Positions 32,766-44,493 of a stretch of DNA of 64,000 nucleotides are shown piece by piece (position 1 is the stretch's first letter; every line of letters begins with the position of its first letter). Origin of the DNA: Cantharellus purpuraceus (Eukaryota; Basidiomycota; Agaricomycetes; Cantharellales; Hydnaceae). Made by a program: the position numbers and the translations under genes. The DNA lies in assembly GCA_025174535.1 (NCBI GenBank), contig JALBUN010000045.1:1860001-1924000 (forward strand). Direction: 5' to 3'. The notes beneath the pieces are model-generated. The model was not told where the DNA came from, ran no database searches, and saw only the letters and a program-made list of their open reading frames with translations.

Positions 32766-34046
32766 CTCTTGATCACTATCTCGTCTCCGTGGCAGTGTTC
32801 CTGCAGGGCCTGGGAGCTGTATTGTGCACAATGGAATTTTCACTGTACTTGGTACGTGGACTTGGTGCGTTTTGTAACGTCCGGGAACTAGCAATTGATG
32901 CTACCTCACAGGTATCATGCCGTTAATTTTACTCTACGCAAACAATCGTCTGCCAATGTTGTCGATGCTGTCTTACGTGTTTTGTCTCATGCCCTTGTTT
33001 ATGAAATCTGCAGCACTTCATCACTAGACAACAACCTAAATGTATATATATATTTGATGGATAGGGAAATGCTGATATATTCGGACCAAAAACACAATGC
33101 GTCACTCTTTAATACAGACTAATTTAACTCACAACACCAGTAAAATCTTCGGGACACATGGATGGTGAAAACGCGAGATGGTGCGATGGGCGTACACACG
33201 TGGGCACGATGCGAGATGACGGAGAATGGCGGCCACAAAAAGATGTCCTGAAGGTTTTCTTGGTCGTGGAAGAATGGTGCTAGTTCACGCATGGGGGCCA
33301 GCCACCACGGGACACAAAGTGTACGTCACGTGATCAGGGTACAGAGGGAGGGAGGCATGGGACGAAGTGGACGGTGGAAGCAGTGTCATATTCATATTCG
33401 AGCCGTACGGCAGAGGTGGAACGGATGCAGCCTGAAGATGGCTAAACGGAGGAAGGTTATGCCCTCTCGAAACCATTGCGAACTCGTCGTTGTCTATCCA
33501 CATTGATGGATGGTCTGCAGCGGTGGGTGCCGCAGATGATTTGCGTGGCTCAAGAAAGCGGGAGAAAAGACGAGGTGGGAAGGGTGGTGGGGGTACATGG
33601 GTGGGCAAGAGGAGACAATGGGTGTGGGAGAAGGGGTTGGAGAGTCGTTGGGCATTGGGCAGTAGCTATTGAGCTGTGCGCACAGACGAAAGGGAGGCTT
33701 TATAGAAAAAGGGTGTGCCCAGTTGAGACGGGACCGGACGGCTGGAAGGGCAGCTGTTCTCCGGCCAATGATTGCCTCCTATGCAATCCTAATGTCAGAC
33801 CCATCTCGAAAGGAAGTAACCCACTAATCCCAGCTTGCTTCCGCGGCGTTTCCTCTTCCGCTTTCACCACTTTTATCCGCAACTCGCGAAACTGTCTCTA
33901 GCTCAATGTTTCGCATATCAATCTCCTATAAGTTATATTCTGCTTTTAACGGCAAATTTCTCCAGCTACCCTCAAGCAGGTCCTCTTGCACCCCTTTCTC
34001 TTAGATTCTGTGGAGCAGGCTCTCCATCATTGTTACTTGCGAACAC
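32766..34046. other. Intergenic region of about 1.3 kb
   Basis: Between the WTAP-like stop and the chitinase start. It contains one possible small minus-strand ORF (33285-33608) and a minus-oriented TATAAAG near 33697-33712. Otherwise I see only short open frames with no motifs. A cluster of GGTGG/GGGTGG runs near 33580-33660 is compositional. Confidence 0.35.
33285..33608 (-). CDS. Possible small hypothetical protein, 107 residues
   Basis: An uninterrupted frame starting MPTHVPPPPFPPRLFSRF, rich in Pro, Ser and His, with no recognised domain or signal peptide. A TATAAAG on the same strand about 90 bp upstream of the start gives slight support. The opposite strand is also open in part (33476-33901), so it may be chance in a GC-rich stretch. 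No splice evidence. Treat as doubtful. Confidence 0.22.
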   Translation of the reverse strand: MPTHVPPPPFPPRLFSRFLEPRKSSAAPTAADHPSMWIDNDEFAMVSRGHNLPPFSHLQAASVPPLPYGSNMNMTLLPPSTSSHASLPLYPDHVTYTLCPVVAGPHA

Positions 34047-35880
34047 ATGTCTATATCCCAATTAGTTCTTCTCATTGCCTTTCCCCTCTTCGTTCGCTCT
34101 TTCCCGGTCTATTCTCAGCGGGATGCACTTGACTATGACATCCCTCAAGCCATCTTCGACGCCATGGTCAATGACGACAGCATCGATCTATTACCCGTCA
34201 CTAACTTCTCTGGAGACTCGACTATTCAAGACATCTTGGATGCTCCAACGCCTTCCTCCACCACCATATGGCTTTCCCCAGAAAAATCCCCAGTTCCTTC
34301 CCAACCATCCACCGATTCTGGGAGCGTCTCATTTGCCCCATCTCCCGGCCCCATCGTGGCTGCCTATTACCCAGACTGGACAGCTTCCCAGCTTCCACCG
34401 GAGATGGTTGACTTTGATAGGCTCGATTGGGTCGATTTCGGTCACTTCTGTCACATTTTTTTGTTGTGCTCAGCACTCATGCATCTCGCTTGGCAGCTTT
34501 TGCCATTCCCGATCCGATGACTTATACGCCCAAATTTTTGGATGAAAGCTCTGAAGGTTTACTCAATCGCCTGGTGTCCGCCGCACATGCTAAGGACAAG
34601 TTCGTCAAGCTTAGCATTGGTGGGTGGACAGGCAGCGCGTAAGTAACCTAGAATCCGACATAAACATAAACTTACCTCTACGAACTAGACACTTTTCTAA
34701 AGCTGTCAATGACCAGCATAGGGAGAAATTCGCTCAGGATATCGCGGCTCTCTACTACAAATATAATTTAGACGGAATTGATATGTATGAACCCCCTGGT
34801 CTACCCGTGTTATCGACGCTGACGACTTGTTATTAGTGATTGGGAATATCCAGGGGAAGCTGGGGCAACGGGAAATATATACTCCCCTTCAGATAGTGCA
34901 AATTTCCTCACATTTCTCCAGTATCTGCGTCTCTTGCTCCCTACGAGCGCCCGAATCACTGCTGCTACCCAAGTTTGGCCATTCGTGGACGCGAATGGCG
35001 TGCATATGAAAGACGTTTCTCCTTTTGCCCAAGTGCTCGACTGGGTCTTATTGATGAACTATGACGTGTGGAATTGTGAGTCATCCACGTCTACAGAACC
35101 CAAAATGTAGTGACAGTGGCTAACAGGGTATTCAAATGCGTAGCATCACCAAACCCAGGTCCCAATGCTCCGCTGAGCAATGCTTGCGGCAATTCTACAC
35201 AACCCGAGGCAAATGCACATGCGGCTTTCTTGAGCTGGACTACAGCTGGCTTTCCGGCTGACCAAATCTTACTGGGCCTCCCAGCGTATGGATACGTTTC
35301 TAGATCTACGGCTGTAAATCTCCGTTCGCGACGTCGTTCGCTAACTAATGCTGTTATACCCTCAAACCCTGTGTATCAATCTCCTGCAAAGGGGTTTACA
35401 AAGAACCTCAGGTTCCGTGACGTGGCAGCCGATCTCATTGGGAATAGTGATGTCTTCGTAACAGTGACCAGCGAGGCGGGCAATGCCGATTCTGGCCAGG
35501 TGCAGTTCAACGCCCTGATTTCGCAAGGGGCGTTAGTCAGAAACGCGCCTGGCGTGACTCCCGCGTTTGTCGGTGCAGGCGGCTTTCAGCGGGAGTGGGA
35601 CGCATGTTCGAGTACGGTGAGTCATTGACTGCACACCTCCAATTTCTCTTTAGCATCCCAGAGGATCTGATAATAACTTTGGTTCTCTGTCGCACAGCCA
35701 TTCCTCCGATCGCCTGATAGTCAACAAATCGTCACGTATGATGATCCTGAGTCATTAACGTTGAAAACGGCGTTTGTGAGAGAGTCGGGAATACTTGGTG
35801 TGAATATGTGGGACGCGCATGGAGATACTCAGGACTGGGTTTTGGTGGATGGGATTCGTAAGGGACTGGGTTTAATTTAA
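34047..35880 (+). CDS. Secreted GH18 chitinase
   Basis: Six exons; introns near 34438-34494, 34640-34689, 34786-34836, 35077-35144 and 35616-35698. The N-terminus MSISQLVLLIAFPLFVRSFP is a signal peptide. A Ser/Thr/Pro-rich spacer of about 75 residues precedes the GH18 barrel: GPIVAAYYPDW, DWVDFAFAIPDP, FVKLSIGGWTGSA (substrate-binding SxGG motif) and LDGIDIDWEYPG, the catalytic DxxDxDxE motif, restored only across an intron (GGAATTGATAT / TGATTGG). VLDWVLLMNYDVWN, QILLGLPAYGYV and LGVNMWDAHGDTQDW complete the fold. It hydrolyses chitin, either for wall remodelling or external chitin. There is no chitin-binding module or GPI signal. Catalytic residues are intact. Identification firm, biological role open. 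Confidence 0.9.
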
Positions 35881-36532
35881 AAAAAAAGAAAAATATAAGC
35901 TCACAGTCATCCGAATCATGAACTAATTTTTTCTCTCTATGTTTGGCTATCTTTAGGAACTTAAGTTGACAAGGACACATGCATATATCTCAGTACTGAG
36001 TCCCAAACCCTGGCTCGTAAGACTGTAGAATAGCCTAGCATTCCAATTACGCTTTTAGTAACCACTAGTTATAGTACACTGTAGGAGTACCGCCCATGTG
36101 GCGCAGCCACTCAATGTGTATTGCTTCTCACTGATGAGGCTAAGGTGTACTGCGTAGTATAACGACTTGCACTGCATATACGTCTAGTATTCACCGGGGA
36201 CTGTTGCGTGCCTACGTCTGAACAAGTGTCGGGGAAAGTACTATCTCTAGCATCACTTGCTGCAACCAGATAGGTACCCGAAACAGCTTGAAATGGCTTG
36301 TTGCAAGACCATCCCATCTTCAACCAGTCGTATTCTGTTTATATCTGGGCAGGTCGATGTCCTGGGGAAGTACCGTTCCGTGATGCCGCTTCAGCAAGGG
36401 TGCGCCAGGACCTGATTGTCAAGCCCTCGTCCTTGAAGCCCACATTGATAAGGCATACACGAAAGACATGTACACATATTCACACACAACTGTATTTTGA
36501 TCAATCAAGAAAAGTGGCTTTTTATAAATCCC
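35881..36532. other. Convergent intergenic region between chitinase and STE14
   Basis: About 650 bp between two stop codons. Open frames here (such as 36111-36323 minus and the plus-strand frame from 36298) have no motif or lie over STE14 exons. Nothing further seen. Confidence 0.35.
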
Positions 36533-37528
36533 CTAGGGTATCAATGGTATTAGTGTCCCCACTTTCTTTCGGTATGCGACATAATCTTCTCCAAAAAACT
36601 GCACAAGTGAGCGCTCCTCGCCTGCGGTTGTATTGTAGCGTCAAAGCAATACAAATGTACGATAAGACTCACTGCGAGTGCGGTAGTAAAAGAATCTCCA
36701 CAGTAGTATGGCAAACAGAACGAAAGAAAGTGGATTCTGGAGTACTAGCTGGGTGCCCAATGCCCAGTAAAAAAAGCCAGTGTATGAAGGGTGGCGCAAC
36801 CACCTGTGTTTTGTGAGCCAGAACCTTGAACAAAACCTTGGTATCTCACCCATATATTCCATCAGTCACAAGCTTATGGTCTGGCTGCTTGTGGAGGGCA
36901 ACTGGATGTGAAAAGTTTGTCGACGCATGGATCATCGCCGTGGTCCTTAAAGCTTGCCCTATGAGTGATAGGAGGATCCCTGAGGGAATTGTCAATGTTC
37001 AACAGCGTAGCAAATGATATAAATCACCTGCTTGAGAAACATATGGAATGTTTTTGGTGGAGGGTTTGAAATATATTGTAATGAGATGTTCAAGTATAGC
37101 TGTTGAATGAGCGACATGATACATGGCGCCGTTGTTTAGGAGAAATGCTTCAAATAGATTGCGGAAAGTCTAGGAACGATTGAAGACCATTGCTCACAGT
37201 CAACGTTGCACTTTTCCAAATTCCACCCAGCAGTGACAGCAAACTCTGCCCAATGAAACATAGACCACGCTGCGAGGAAGAAACCAAGCTGATATGTAGT
37301 CCACCACCATTTACCTCCTCCTAAAATGAACGTGGAAATTCCTAGTGCAAAAACTGATCCCAAGAGAAAAGAGATGAGTGAAGCAACGAGTGGTGTATTC
37401 GGGATTGTCCCATGAGCCTGTCGTTGTCCTGGGCTAGGAATGGTCTCGAGAGCATGGCGTTTTGCTTCGAAACGCTGGCGTATTTGTGCTTCAAACCGAC
37501 TGTCATGTTCGTTATCAGCTGTAGCCAT
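36533..37528 (-). CDS. STE14: Protein-S-isoprenylcysteine O-methyltransferase (STE14/ICMT)
   Basis: Five exons with good gtgag/cag boundaries. The N-terminal cytosolic part (MATADNEHDSRFEAQIRQRF) is followed by hydrophobic segments NTPLVASLISFLLGSVFALG, WTTYQLGFFLAAWSMFHWAE and the family blocks DSFLLNNGAMYHVAHSTAIL, GQALRTTAMIHASTNFSH, KLVTDGIYGWLRHPSYTGFF and YWALGTQLVLQNPLSFVLF. The RHPSY motif and the C-terminal FFGEDYVAYRKKVGTLIPLI are the S-adenosylmethionine and substrate-binding parts of ICMT. It methylates the prenylated C-terminal cysteine of CAAX proteins such as Ras and basidiomycete pheromones, in the ER membrane. The start lies 92 bp from that of the divergent mtEF-G2 gene. Identification firm. 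Confidence 0.93.
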
Positions 37529-37620
37529 AGTATTTGTCGCAAGAGACTACAAAGAACTGTCTGAGCTTTAAGTTAACAGAACACCAGAATGCGCGGAAGC
37601 TTTTTGTGTCAAGCGGCTTC

Positions 37621-40155
37621 ATGCTGGTCATTCGTCGAACCGTCGCTAGACACCTTCATATTCTTCGGAACCCAACACGTCGACATTCATCTGCACAATC
37701 TCACAACTCGGCCTCGGATACTCGCAATATTGCTTTAGTAGCACATATCGGTATGCAAATTTAGTTCCGTGTCCTCGGTCTCAGTGTAGCTTTGCTTTAG
37801 ATTCTGGGAAAACAACTTTGACTGAATCAATTTTGCTCACATCTCGTTACCTGTCGAGTCCTGGTTCTGTCGATACTGGCAGTACCATCACCGATTTTCT
37901 TCCCGCTGAACGAGAGCGCGGCATTACCATCCAATCGGCCAGTATTCCTGTGAAGTGGAATAAGTACACGTACAATCTAGTCGACACTCCAGGTCATGCC
38001 GACTTTGGGATGGAGGTCGAGAGTGCAAGTCGCGTGGTTGACGGTGCCGTTGTGCTCTTAGACTCAGTGGAAGGGGTCGAAGCCCAAACGAAGGGTGTTT
38101 GGAGACAGCTCGATAGGTGAGCCGTGATCAAGGTAAGCTTGGTTCCCTGATCAATGGCTCCCCTCAATTGGCCTCAGATATAACGTGCCAACACGCCTCA
38201 TGTTCTTCAACAAGCTGGACCGTCCTGGAGCCTCCCTTTATTCCTCATATTTATCTCTTCTCGCCAATCGGCTCCATCCACAGCCAATCGTCCTCACAAT
38301 TCCGATAGCCTCATTTGATTCAAAAGATTACTCCGCTGCAGAGCCCGGGATTCAAGGTGTAGTGGACCTAGTGAATTGGGACGTTTGGAAGGAGGGTGGC
38401 GAGGGGTGCAGCCGCATCCCTTTACCCAACAGTGCAGATGAATTGGCTGAGCTCTCTCTGTTCCCTCCTTCTCACCCTCTGCTATCACATCTCATTCCAG
38501 CAAGAACTCAACTCTTGGAAAGTCTGAGTATGCATTCTGAAGCCCTGTTTGACCATCTTCTTGCTCTTCCCCAGGGCCCATTTGCATATCTCTCCGTTCC
38601 ATCCACCACTATCATCTCATGCCTTCGAGAGTTGACTCTGCGACAGGAGATACTGCCTATCGTCTGCGGATCCGCCCTCAAACATATAGGAACGGAGCTT
38701 CTTCTGGACTATGTAGGTGCTCTTCTGGCCAACCCGTCAGACGTACAACCCTCTGAAGCAGCCCACCCTGGACAAGTGCAACTTCTGGCCTGGAAAGTGA
38801 CTTGGGACAAAAGGAGGGGGTGGATGACCTTTGTCAGGGTGTATGCCGGTATGCGGTGATATCTCATAGGCGGGCATTTGCTCACCTGTTCCCAAGGCAC
38901 ACTGAGCAAGGGGGTTACCCTATTTAATGTTAGTAGAGGCCAGCGAGAACGGGTATCAAAGCTTTTGCTGTTGTATGCATCACAGCCCGAAGAGATCGAT
39001 TGTTTGCCGTTTGGCTCTATTGGCGTTATACTAGGCTTGAAGCATACACGGACCGGAGATACTCTGGTCTCGGCGTCTAGGCCATCTGCTAGCACTACTA
39101 CTCTTCGTGCAATAACACCACCTCCAGCCGTCGTATCAGCTTCCGTGGTTCCAAATTCGTATTCGGATCTACAACCAGTTCAGGAAGCTCTATCATCTCT
39201 CACTCGAACTGACCCTTCTGCACGCGTGGAAGAACTGGAAGGACAGCTCTTGATCCATGGTTTAGGTGCTCTTCACTTGGAGATCGTGGAGGGGCGGCTA
39301 CGAGATGAATGGGGAGCCCAGTTTCAACTTGGTCAACGGAGAGTGAGCTATCGTGAAGGCTATTCTTGCTCCGAGTTTCGTGGCCGTCGAACGTGGGAAA
39401 CTCAAATTGCTGGACAGCCTGTGGTGGCAGACATATGCATCACTGTGAGAGCTCTCGAGGAAGGGGAGCTGGGCTCTGCGTTGTGGGGCGATAATATTGT
39501 GGTAGATCACCAAGGCTCTCCCTTACCCTCCCCAGATTCTATCAGTGAGACCCATGGGCCATTATGCTACCTCGTGCAAGGTCTTCACAGCACGCTCTCG
39601 AATTCCTATCACACTGGTCTTCCTCTTTCACATTTACATATTACCATTCACTCGTACAATCTATCCACCCGGTCCCCTCCGTCCGCACTCGCAGGGGCTA
39701 GCTCCCATGTCCTGCGTGAAATACTTAACGAAAGTGGCATGGGACCCTTGATGGAGCCCTACGTCAGGCTAAAAGTGGAAGTAAGCGAAGAAGACATTGG
39801 CAAAGTCGTCAAAGACCTCACCGACCACCGTGGCGAAATAGTGGACCTTGGGGCGGAGTCGATAATGGGTCCCGCTGACTATGACGCTCAACCTTATCCA
39901 CAGGATGGTCTTTACGTCCCACCTACTTGGTTAACCCCATGTTCGGCTCTTTCTACCAACGATTCGTCGCAGTTTGTTCGCTTAAAGCGAACTGTTCACG
40001 CAATCGCACCGTTAAGCCAGATGCTTGATTATTCAGGTCGTTTAAAGTCACTGTCAGGCGGACACGGTCTCTTTGAGATGTCGAATTTAGGCTTTAGAGA
40101 AGTTGGCGAAGCTAGGAAAGTCGAGATTCTAAGAGAAATTGGCAGAGTGATGTAG
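37621..40155 (+). CDS. MEF2: Mitochondrial elongation factor G2 / ribosome recycling GTPase (MEF2)
   Basis: Four exons, with introns near 37751-37801, 38117-38178 and 38851-38896. The N-terminus MLVIRRTVARHLHILRNPTR is a mitochondrial presequence. GTPase motifs are complete: G1 AHIDSGKTT (formed across the first intron), RERGITIQSA switch, G3 DTPGHADF, G4 FFNKLDRPGA. The remaining EF-G domains follow, with LLAWKVTWDKRRGWMTFVRV, SKGVTLFNVSRGQRERV, VEELEGQLLIHGLGALHLEI, RVSYREGYS and, near the C-terminus, GHGLFEMSNLGFREV. The insertion between G4 and the barrel (PSEAAHPGQ) and the sequence class fit MEF2/GFM2, which recycles mitochondrial ribosomes with RRF, rather than MEF1, the translocase. 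An upstream in-frame ATG exists at 37534 but would spoil the presequence. The gene ends 26 bp before the stop of the convergent neighbour. Confidence 0.9.
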
Positions 40156-40181
40156 ATTAGATATTTAATAAACCATGTGAC

Positions 40182-41375
40182 CTATCGCTCCCCCTTCCGT
40201 TCATCTGCGTCACCTAGGAAGACATCAATCTCGTCCTCATCTGCACTTCCAGCACGTTCACCGCTGACGGATTTGAGAATTTGGCTGAAAGCCATCATAC
40301 CACCCTCCACTGCCGCATCGACCTCGTCTTCTGGTCTGGTGTTGTCTTCAAACAGCGGTGGTGAGGGAAATAATCTGGATGGCATTGGGGCAGGCGTGGA
40401 GCTTCGCCGAGAATCAAGCTCTGGTAAAAACAGTGGTGTTCGTTCTCGAATTGACATCGCAGGGGTTTGTTCACGCAACGCTGTGGAGTTGTCCGGATGC
40501 CGTGGCAGGGAAGGAGCAACAGATCGTGCTCGAGACCTGCCCCAGAGTGTAGGCCAGGGTTCAACGATCACGCAAAGACATCGGTCATAGATAGTGAATC
40601 CCTGATAGGTAACCTTCATCGATAATTTTGGCTTCTCTTCCTCGCCTTCCGTATCAACATTGAGTGGCGAAAGCCTAGTCTCTGGATCCGGAACCATCGC
40701 ATCCTGCAGCACGACTTGAGCTGCTGTTCGTGACGTGTCCCTTGTGTTTCCCCTTTGAATGTCCTGGTCCACATCAGTAGAATCATAATCTGAATCGACC
40801 ATCATAGCATTGTCTCCGTTTCCATCCATTTCTCGGTACTCTTCTGCCATTAACGTCTGTTTTCCGGGAGTCCTTCTAGTGCTTCCTTGGAAAACGTCAG
40901 TACCCTTGCCACCAGCAGCATCTCTGAGTGCTTCTTTCTCTTCGCCACTGCTAGAGATCCTCCCAGGCTTCTTCGACTTGGCGTAAGTTCCCGGAGTAGG
41001 TTTCACGGATGTTACTTTGGATTGTCCACGTTTTTGGCTACTCTGTTTAGACGATTGCGGTGGCTCGACGACGGGTGTCCCCGAGGTTTGAGCAACTGAC
41101 ACAGCCTGAGAAGGAACAAAGTTGCGACTCTAAATTGCGAAAATCAATAAATGTGGTGTCCAAGTCCAAGATCATAGACCTTTATCAAAACGGCATGTGG
41201 TTCGTTTTTGCGAAAGAAGTACGCAAATTGGTAAGTGTCTAACATGTCATCAGTTTCACAGTAGTGTACCATTAAATTATACATACCCCCTCTATGAACG
41301 TCAACTGTTCCTTTTTTCGCACTTAATCCTCCAGAGACAGGTAGATTATTCTCAGCCTTGAGTTTGGGCCCTATA
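40182..41375 (-). CDS. Unrecognised, mostly disordered protein (5' exon not resolved)
   Basis: Three exons are secure: complement(join(40182..41105, 41180..41238, 41287..41375)). They encode, in order, GPKLKAENNLPVSGGLSAKK, GTVDVHRGDTYQFAYFFRKN, EPHAVLIKAVSVAQTSGTPV, a long Lys/Ser-rich disordered part, KPKLSMKVTYQGFTIYDRCL followed by CVIVEPWPTLWGR, and an acidic C-terminus (SADEDEIDVFLGDADE). The first frame remains open upstream of 41375, and a further coding-looking piece lies near 41415-41460, so at least one 5' exon is missing. The YQFAYFFRKNEPHAVLIK and GFTIYDRCLCVIVEPWP blocks look conserved rather than random but I cannot place them. Ser-Pro and acidic stretches suggest a nuclear regulatory protein; that is a guess. 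A simpler start at ATG 41245 also gives an open frame. Confidence 0.6.
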
Positions 41376-42113
41376 CTGTGGTGTCAAATGAATGATCCAT
41401 GTTTACATTCAAGACAAATATAAAGATATACACGGGTCGCAAATCCTCGAGAACGCGCTGTAATGTATCTACAAATCTGTATCAGAACACAACATGGTCA
41501 GAAACGCGACTTTCGGCTGTCCATACAGTCTGTCATCCATTCTGTGTGCTTATCATCTAGATAGATGTAAAGAGGAAGTACTGTGTGCGTCGAAATGCGC
41601 AAATATCGGGCGTTCCTTGCACTAAAGGGCATGACAGTTCAAGCTCAAGCACAAGCTCAAGCCTGGTTGGCAATGATTACGTGATAACCCATGTTTATAG
41701 ACGCACGACCTAATGTCTCTGATGTCTCTGTGCGTCGTGACCTCCTATTGCAGGGACCAAAAGTGGCATACCTGACTTAGTGCCCACTGGACAGAAATAC
41801 GAAGGGGACTGGACTGAATTTAGATTTGTAAAGGACCATAGTGTTGTGGACGTCGGACACACAAATGGCAGGTCGGGGACCGAAATCACATGTGGCGGGA
41901 TATTCAATTCAGCTTTATAGACACCTCCCAAAGTTCAAATCAGCTCCACGGTATACCTCGTTCTAAATGTAAGAATTATACACACGATGCTCACGAATAG
42001 TTTAGTATGACAGTTATCATAGGACGGAGAATCAACGTTTTTGCTCATTCGTCCCAAACAACTTACAGTAAGACGTACATGCTGTCAATTCGCGTTTCCC
42101 CCTTGTCTCACAT
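41376..42113. other. Spacer between the unknown gene and the polyol dehydrogenase
   Basis: About 740 bp that must hold the missing 5' exon(s) and promoter of the unknown gene and the 3' end of the dehydrogenase. A short imperfect repeat CAAGCTCAAGCACAAGCTCAAG lies near 41640. No other structure seen. Confidence 0.3.
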
Positions 42114-43925
42114 TCAGTGGGCATCGACTGGAACGTCAGGGCCGGAGATGATGGCCTTTATCACGCCCTTCCCATCAGAGCTCTTGCCGTACCGAGTGGC
42201 CTCGAAAGCAGCAACGGCATCATCAAACGCAAAACTGCAAGTAATTAATGCCACCGGTTCAATTATACCACTCACTTGCTTACCGATGGGTTACCAATGG
42301 CTTGAGATCAATTTTTCCTTGGGACACAAGATCGATTGCGAGCGGGTAATCACCCGGCTGATTGCTATGAGATTCATGTTAATCAGGATAAGAATGAAGC
42401 ATCATACCCCATAACTACAGCAAGATTTATGTCAGAGTCAGAATTTCAAGAACATGCCCTCTGTGCGTACCGGAAGCTTCCTTTGACCGTGAGCTGCTTG
42501 GTGAGAAGAAGTGTACTACAAACAGGCAATGTATCGACAGCCTAGGATAGGGACCTATGCAGCTTACATGGGTACAGTCACTTCCGCGGTTCCCATGCCC
42601 AATTGAATGAAGGTCCCTGAAGGTCGAAATGTTCATCGCGCTGCTGCCAGTGAGCAATTACAAACTGACCTCCTTCCTTAGCCAAGTAAATGGATGTTTG
42701 AATGCTGACCTCCGCCCCGCTAGCGTCGACGACGATATCAACACTTTGGTCACCACGATCCGTGATGCCGAGCTTGTCTTTCATGTCCGCAGCATTTCTG
42801 TGAGCGTGAGCTAGATTTGCCTCAAACTGACCCTTTGGCGAAGGCAAATAGATATCCGTGGCAGCATATGTCTTTGCGAATTCGAGACGCGACTGAACTA
42901 TATCAATGGCGATTACACGCTTTGCACCAAAGGCCTTTGCCACAGCCATTGTAAGGAGTCCGACGGGTCCTGGCAACAATTAGCGAGGTGTAAATAATAT
43001 TTCACTTCACACACCTGCACCAAACACAGCAACTGTATGATTGGCACGAACTTTGCCGATAGTAGCTAGAGCATGTACGGCAACAGACAAAGGCTCCATC
43101 TAAAAACATAAAAAGGTTAACCAAAACAGATGGTTGTACACACGACACGGTACCATAGCACCATCCTCAAGCGAGAGATTTTTGGGAAGTGGGTATGCCA
43201 GATCGGCAGGGATACGATAATACCTGCCAAGCGTTCCATCGTACGGGGGTGTCGCTGCAAATATGGTGTTGGAGCAGAGCTGAAATCATCGTTATAGCAG
43301 AATGTACACATGTGAAACATGACGTGCCTCATAGGAACCAGATTTACAGACATCACAGATTCGACATGTCTGCCCTGGTTCCATTGCTACCCGCTGACCG
43401 ACCTTCAGGTGCTTGACATCGGAACCAACTAGTAAAGAATGCTTCAACCAATGGACCAAATACGGGTAGTGCTAAGTAGTAACCTTTTGCAACGACTCCA
43501 GAAGATTCATGTCCCAAGACCTAATACATAGGATAAGAAGACGTTGTACCAAAAAAGAAAAGTAGGGTCACCATGGGCTTCTTTACCACAAAGTGAGCTA
43601 TCCGCCCGTGGACCAGATAGTGAACCTACAGCTCGAAATGGATCGATTAAGTGACCGCCATTATACTGCAGAATATAATGGACGCACATCTGACCCACAT
43701 ATACCTACGAGACCATCGGTACTAAGCCTTGAACCGTGGCACAAGATGAATTGAACGCACCAGTTTTCTTCACTTCGACCAGGACTTCGTCACTGCTAAC
43801 TTAGAATACGGCCACGTCAAAGTGGGAAGTATATCATGATGGTAAGCCTTACTTTCAGGGACAGGACGAGGCTCAAAGGCAGTGTCATTGATTGCACGAA
43901 GCACAAAGGACTTGTTGTCTGACAT
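42114..43925 (-). CDS. XYL2: Zinc-dependent polyol dehydrogenase, xylitol/sorbitol dehydrogenase type (D-xylulose reductase)
   Basis: About a dozen exons rebuild one intact frame from MSDNKSFVLRAINDTAF to AIISGPDVPVDAH. Medium-chain dehydrogenase motifs are complete: EVLVEVKKTGICGSDVHYL (catalytic zinc Cys), PMVLGHESSGVVAKVGSDV (GHE), RVAMEPGQTCRICDVC with four Cys of the structural zinc site ending YELC, then the NAD fold GAGPVGLLTMAVAKAFGAKR and EGGTFIQLGMGTAEVTVP. Two blocks that seem frameshifted when read straight through are introns: GSD / VHYLVHGRIA is interrupted by 60 nt, and YE / LCSNTIF by a GC-AG intron (43280-43327). The enzyme interconverts xylitol and D-xylulose with NAD in pentose use, or acts on sorbitol; specificity is not decided by sequence alone. 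Divergent from the kinase gene. Confidence 0.9.
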
Positions 43926-44493
43926 GGCAATGGTAGAGAGCGACAAAGGGGAGTCCCTTGCTTTTAACTGTCACAGCCATACGTCTAGCCTAGTTTCGAG
44001 GTCACGAGGATGGAATCACTTGTAGAACGTTTGGACGGACCGGGCCGCTCGTTCAGACTCTAGCTCACGGAGCAGAGTCTGATACGACTGGAGGACCTTT
44101 TCCGAGTCTTTTCACACTAAATGATGGCTACGGTTATAATTCGGATGATTGGTTACAGTAATTACAGTAACGTTAGGTCTGACTCGGAAGGGTGCAGGAC
44201 TCGATGCAACAGTCATTTGGGGAAGAAAATCGTCATCACTTACAGCCTCTCATATCACCGGCACGCTAGTCCTTTTTCAGTGATAACCCTTCCATTGACA
44301 ACGTGCGAATTGGGGAAGAACCTAATTGGTCCTTCTAGTCTGCTTGAGGATGACTAAGCATCCGCTACTTCCATGGCGGGAAGTTGAAACATAGTCTGGA
44401 CACTACCTGTTGCGGATGCCCCAGCATATAAGGGACGCCCTACTCAGTAATGAACATTATATTTTTCTCTTACTTCTAATTGACGTCTGATCC
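43926..44493. other. Divergent promoter region between the polyol dehydrogenase and the kinase
   Basis: About 570 bp between two start codons. It contains a repeated GATTGGTTACAGTAATTACAGTAACG stretch near 44148-44173 and an ATATAAGG about 65 bp before the kinase ATG. No gene or RNA seen. Confidence 0.35.

Noticed and set aside
33476..33901. 141-residue plus-strand ORF upstream of the chitinase
   Set aside because: Overlaps another ORF on the opposite strand in a GC-rich tract and has no domain, signal peptide or splice support.
43507..43698. Apparent frameshift in the polyol dehydrogenase (frame GSDVRPLYSAV then stop, with HYILQYNGG in another frame)
   Set aside because: A 60-nt intron (gtgcgt ... 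ctgtag) removes it and gives GICGSD-VHYLVHGRIA, the expected sequence; the HYILQYNGG frame is intron translation.
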